Notes under the pieces: generated by a model
Seen by the model: only the letters and a program-made list of their open reading frames with translations
Databases searched by the model: none
What the model was told of the DNA's origin: nothing
NCBI GenBank assembly: GCA_007128755.1
Contig: SKWV01000077.1
Location: forward strand, 1 to 6,324
Direction: 5' to 3'
Source: Trueperaceae bacterium
GTDB lineage: Bacteria > Deinococcota > Deinococci > Deinococcales > Trueperaceae
Length of the DNA stretch: 6,324 bases
Position numbers and translations under genes: made by a program
Shown here: positions 4,685 through 6,324 of the stretch, in pieces
Layout: the number at the start of each line of letters is the position of its first letter
Numbering within the stretch: the stretch's first letter is position 1

Positions 4685-5971
4685 ATGGATGAGCCACGCG
4701 TCCTCCTGGCGGGCGCGTTCCGCGCCGCCGTCGCGCAGGCCGATCCGGCACGCGCCGTGGAGCCCCACCTGCCCGCCGCGCCGCCCGGCCGGGTCGTGGT
4801 GGTCGGAGCCGGCAAGGCCGCCGCGGCGATGGCCGCCGCCGTCGAGGAGGCCTACGGGGCGCAGGGGGTGCGGGTCGAGGGCGTCGTGGTGACGCGCTAC
4901 GGGCACGGCGCGCCCACGCAGCGCGTGCGCGTGCTGGAGGCCGGGCACCCGGTCCCCGACGCGGCGGGCGTGCGCGCGAGCGAGGAGATCCTGGACGTGG
5001 TCGCCGGCGCCGGTCGGGACGACCACGTCGTCGTCGTCGTGTCGGGCGGCGGCTCCGCGCTCCTGTGCGCGCCGGCCGATGGGCTCACGCTGGCCGACAA
5101 GCGCGCGCTGACCGAGGCGCTGCTGCGCTCCGGGGCCACCATCGACGAGATGAACACGGTGCGCCGGCACCTCTCGCGCGTGAAGGGCGGTCGGCTCGCC
5201 GCCGCCGCCGCCCCGGCCACGGTGACGGCGCTCGTGATCTCCGACGTCGTCGGCGACGACCTCGCCACCATCGCCTCGGGCGTGAGCGTCGCCGATCCCA
5301 CCACCTTCGGCGACGCGCTGGCGGTGCTCGCTCGCTACGGGATCGAGTCCGACGCCGCCGTGCGCGTCCTGAGCGAGGGCGCGGCGGGCGAGCGCGAGGA
5401 GACGCCCAAGCCCGGCGACCCGCGGCTCGCGCGCTGCCGGACGCTCCTGGTGGCGACGAACCAGACGAGCCTCGAGGCCGCCGCCGCCCACGTCCGCGCC
5501 GCCGGCTACGACACGGCGATCCTCTCGAGCTCGGTCGTCGGGGAGGCGCGCGAGGTCGGGGCGATCCACGCCGCCATCGCCCTCCAGGCGTGGCGCTTCG
5601 GCCAGCCGCTCCGGGCGCCGTGCGCGTTCCTCTCGGGAGGGGAGACGACCGTCACCGTGCGCGGCGATGGGCGCGGCGGCCGCAACAGCGAGGGCGCGCT
5701 CGCCCTGGCCCTCGCCCTCCCGCCGGGCGCCCCCGTGAGCGCCCTGTTCGCCGACACCGACGGCATCGACGGCTCCGAGGACCATGCCGGCGCCTTCGTG
5801 ACCCCCGAACTGCTGCGCACGATCGACCGCGCGGCCGCGCGGCGCTCCCTGGACCGCAACGACTCCTACGGCGTGTTCGCGGCCGCGGATCACCTCCTGG
5901 TGACGGGACCCACGCGCACCAACGTCAACGACCTGCGCATCGTGCTGGTCCACGAGGCCGAAGAAGGATGA
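4685..5971 (+). CDS. Glycerate 2-kinase, MOFRL/DUF4147 type
   Basis: Encodes 428 aa, a normal length for class II glycerate kinases, which use ATP to phosphorylate D-glycerate to 2-phosphoglycerate in the cytoplasm, feeding glycolate/glyoxylate, serine or sugar-acid carbon into glycolysis. Family signatures are all visible: VVVVGAGKAAAAMA (37-50), the substrate/nucleotide-region SGGGSALL (120-127), the NTVRRHLSRVKGGRLA segment with the conserved lysine K167 (157-172), and ISDVVGDDLATIASG (185-199) followed by DPTTF. The C-terminal MOFRL domain has SGGETTVTVRG (317-327), GRGGRNSE (329-336), DTDGIDG (357-363) and GPTRTNVNDL (408-417). The enzyme therefore appears complete and active. The start sits 21 bases from the divergent 100-aa gene. 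No pathway partner is in the window; the tsaC-type gene downstream is functionally unrelated. Related names include hydroxypyruvate reductase TtuD, a common misannotation of this family. Confidence 0.93.
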   Translation: MDEPRVLLAGAFRAAVAQADPARAVEPHLPAAPPGRVVVVGAGKAAAAMAAAVEEAYGAQGVRVEGVVVTRYGHGAPTQRVRVLEAGHPVPDAAGVRASEEILDVVAGAGRDDHVVVVVSGGGSALLCAPADGLTLADKRALTEALLRSGATIDEMNTVRRHLSRVKGGRLAAAAAPATVTALVISDVVGDDLATIASGVSVADPTTFGDALAVLARYGIESDAAVRVLSEGAAGEREETPKPGDPRLARCRTLLVATNQTSLEAAAAHVRAAGYDTAILSSSVVGEAREVGAIHAAIALQAWRFGQPLRAPCAFLSGGETTVTVRGDGRGGRNSEGALALALALPPGAPVSALFADTDGIDGSEDHAGAFVTPELLRTIDRAAARRSLDRNDSYGVFAAADHLLVTGPTRTNVNDLRIVLVHEAEEG

Positions 5972-5974
5972 GCG

Positions 5975-5990
5975 CGCTGCGGGCGCAGCG
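5975..5990. terminator. Small hairpin after the glycerate kinase stop
   Basis: CGCTGCG (5975-5981) and CGCAGCG (5984-5990) are perfect inverted arms with two bases between, so it would fold as a six-pair stem with a four-base loop. It begins three bases after the TGA. No T-tract follows, so it is a weak terminator candidate or an mRNA 3'-end structure within the 44-base gap before the next gene. Confidence 0.35.
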
Positions 5991-6002
5991 GCCTGGGTGC
6001 GA

Positions 6003-6008
6003 TAGCCT
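6003..6008 (+). promoter_or_regulatory. Candidate -10 box of the tsaC-type gene
   Basis: TAGCCT fits TANNNT and lies seven bases before the ATG at 6016. No Shine-Dalgarno is present. This suggests the gene has its own leaderless promoter despite following the kinase by only 44 bases; read-through from the kinase remains possible. Confidence 0.35.
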
Positions 6009-6015
6009 TCTGTCG

Positions 6016-6324
6016 ATGCTGCGTCGTCTCGATGTCACCGATGTCCCCTCCCGCGGCGCCGCGATCGACCAGGCCGCCGCCGCGCTGCGCGCCGGCGAGC
6101 TCGTCGCGTTCCCGACCGAGACCGTGTACGGGCTGGGGGCGCTCGCGCGCGACGAGGCCGCCGTGACGCGGCTCTACGCCGCCAAGCGCCGGCCGCGCAG
6201 CCATCCGCTCATCGTCCACCTCGCCGAAGCGCGTGAGGTGGAGGGGTGGGCACGAGCCGTCCCCGAGGCGGCCGCGGCGCTGACGGCGGCCTTCTGGCCG
6301 GGGCCCCTCACGCTCGTGCTGCGC
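6016..6324 (+). CDS. tsaC: L-threonylcarbamoyladenylate synthase, TsaC/Sua5/YrdC family (5' part)
   Basis: The first 103 codons of a gene running off the right edge. The YrdC fold motifs are clear: RAGELVAFPTETVYGLGALA (25-44), the nucleotide-binding KRRPRSHPLIVH (57-68) with the conserved KxRP pattern, and FWPGPLTLVLR (93-103). The enzyme makes threonylcarbamoyl-AMP from threonine, bicarbonate and ATP, the first step of t6A modification at position 37 of ANN-decoding tRNAs; TsaB, TsaD and TsaE complete it. It is normally essential. Because the C-terminus is missing, the short TsaC form cannot be told from the longer Sua5 form. ATG 6016 was chosen because it gives the usual short N-terminal extension before the first YrdC helix and has a TANNNT box seven bases upstream. 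Confidence 0.92.
   Translation, partial: MLRRLDVTDVPSRGAAIDQAAAALRAGELVAFPTETVYGLGALARDEAAVTRLYAAKRRPRSHPLIVHLAEAREVEGWARAVPEAAAALTAAFWPGPLTLVLR

Noticed and set aside
4664..5953. Minus-strand frame that would extend the 100-aa protein to 530 aa.
   Set aside because: The extension is antisense to the glycerate kinase, consists of Gly/Arg/His-rich low-complexity sequence, and has no family signature. The 100-aa part stands alone with its own ATG and -10 box.
1..6324. Search for CRISPR repeats, tRNA/rRNA genes, insertion-sequence ends or attachment sites.
   Set aside because: No regularly spaced direct repeats, tRNA-like cloverleaf, transposase motif or terminal inverted repeat pair with target duplication was seen by eye.

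Overview
This is a 6.3-kb stretch of a very GC-rich bacterial chromosome with densely packed genes. It carries ordinary housekeeping genes around a small regulatory island. There are no tRNA or rRNA genes, CRISPR arrays, transposases or phage genes. I cannot fix the taxon from sequence alone. Four genes (tldD, the 100-aa gene, the glycerate kinase and the tsaC-type gene) lack a Shine-Dalgarno sequence and instead have a TANNNT hexamer 5-7 bases before the ATG. This is the leaderless-transcript arrangement known to be common in Deinococcota and actinobacteria, so a Deinococcota member (Deinococcus/Truepera-like) is my first guess, held loosely.

Layout. Bases 1-141 (+) are the 3' end of an unidentified gene, followed by a hairpin that separates it from the convergent tldD-tldE operon (minus strand, 2910 to 206). 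The operon encodes both halves of the TldD/TldE metalloprotease, coupled through an ATGA overlap. Upstream of tldD is about 190 bases without a long gene, holding a strong GC-rich hairpin. Before that, on the same strand, lies a 33-codon ORF (3202 to 3101) with a near-ideal sigma70 promoter and a GGAGG ribosome-binding site. Next is a 350-aa ArsR-type regulator with a long N-terminal domain (4342 to 3290), then a 100-aa protein of unknown function (4663 to 4361). Divergent from that gene, with only 21 bases between the start codons, is a MOFRL-type glycerate 2-kinase (4685-5971, +). It is followed by the first 103 codons of a TsaC/Sua5-type threonylcarbamoyl-AMP synthase (6016 to the window end, +).

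The most interesting signal is regulatory. The same composite motif, ATCGG-N6-CCGATGATRTCARG, occurs over the promoter/start codon of the ArsR gene (4341-4365) and over the -35/spacer/-10 region of the 33-codon ORF's promoter (3226-3250). This predicts a compact circuit in which the regulator represses itself and a tiny downstream gene. The tiny gene lies upstream of, and co-directional with, tldDE. Because TldD/TldE proteases are known to process small peptides, a link is conceivable, but it remains a hypothesis.
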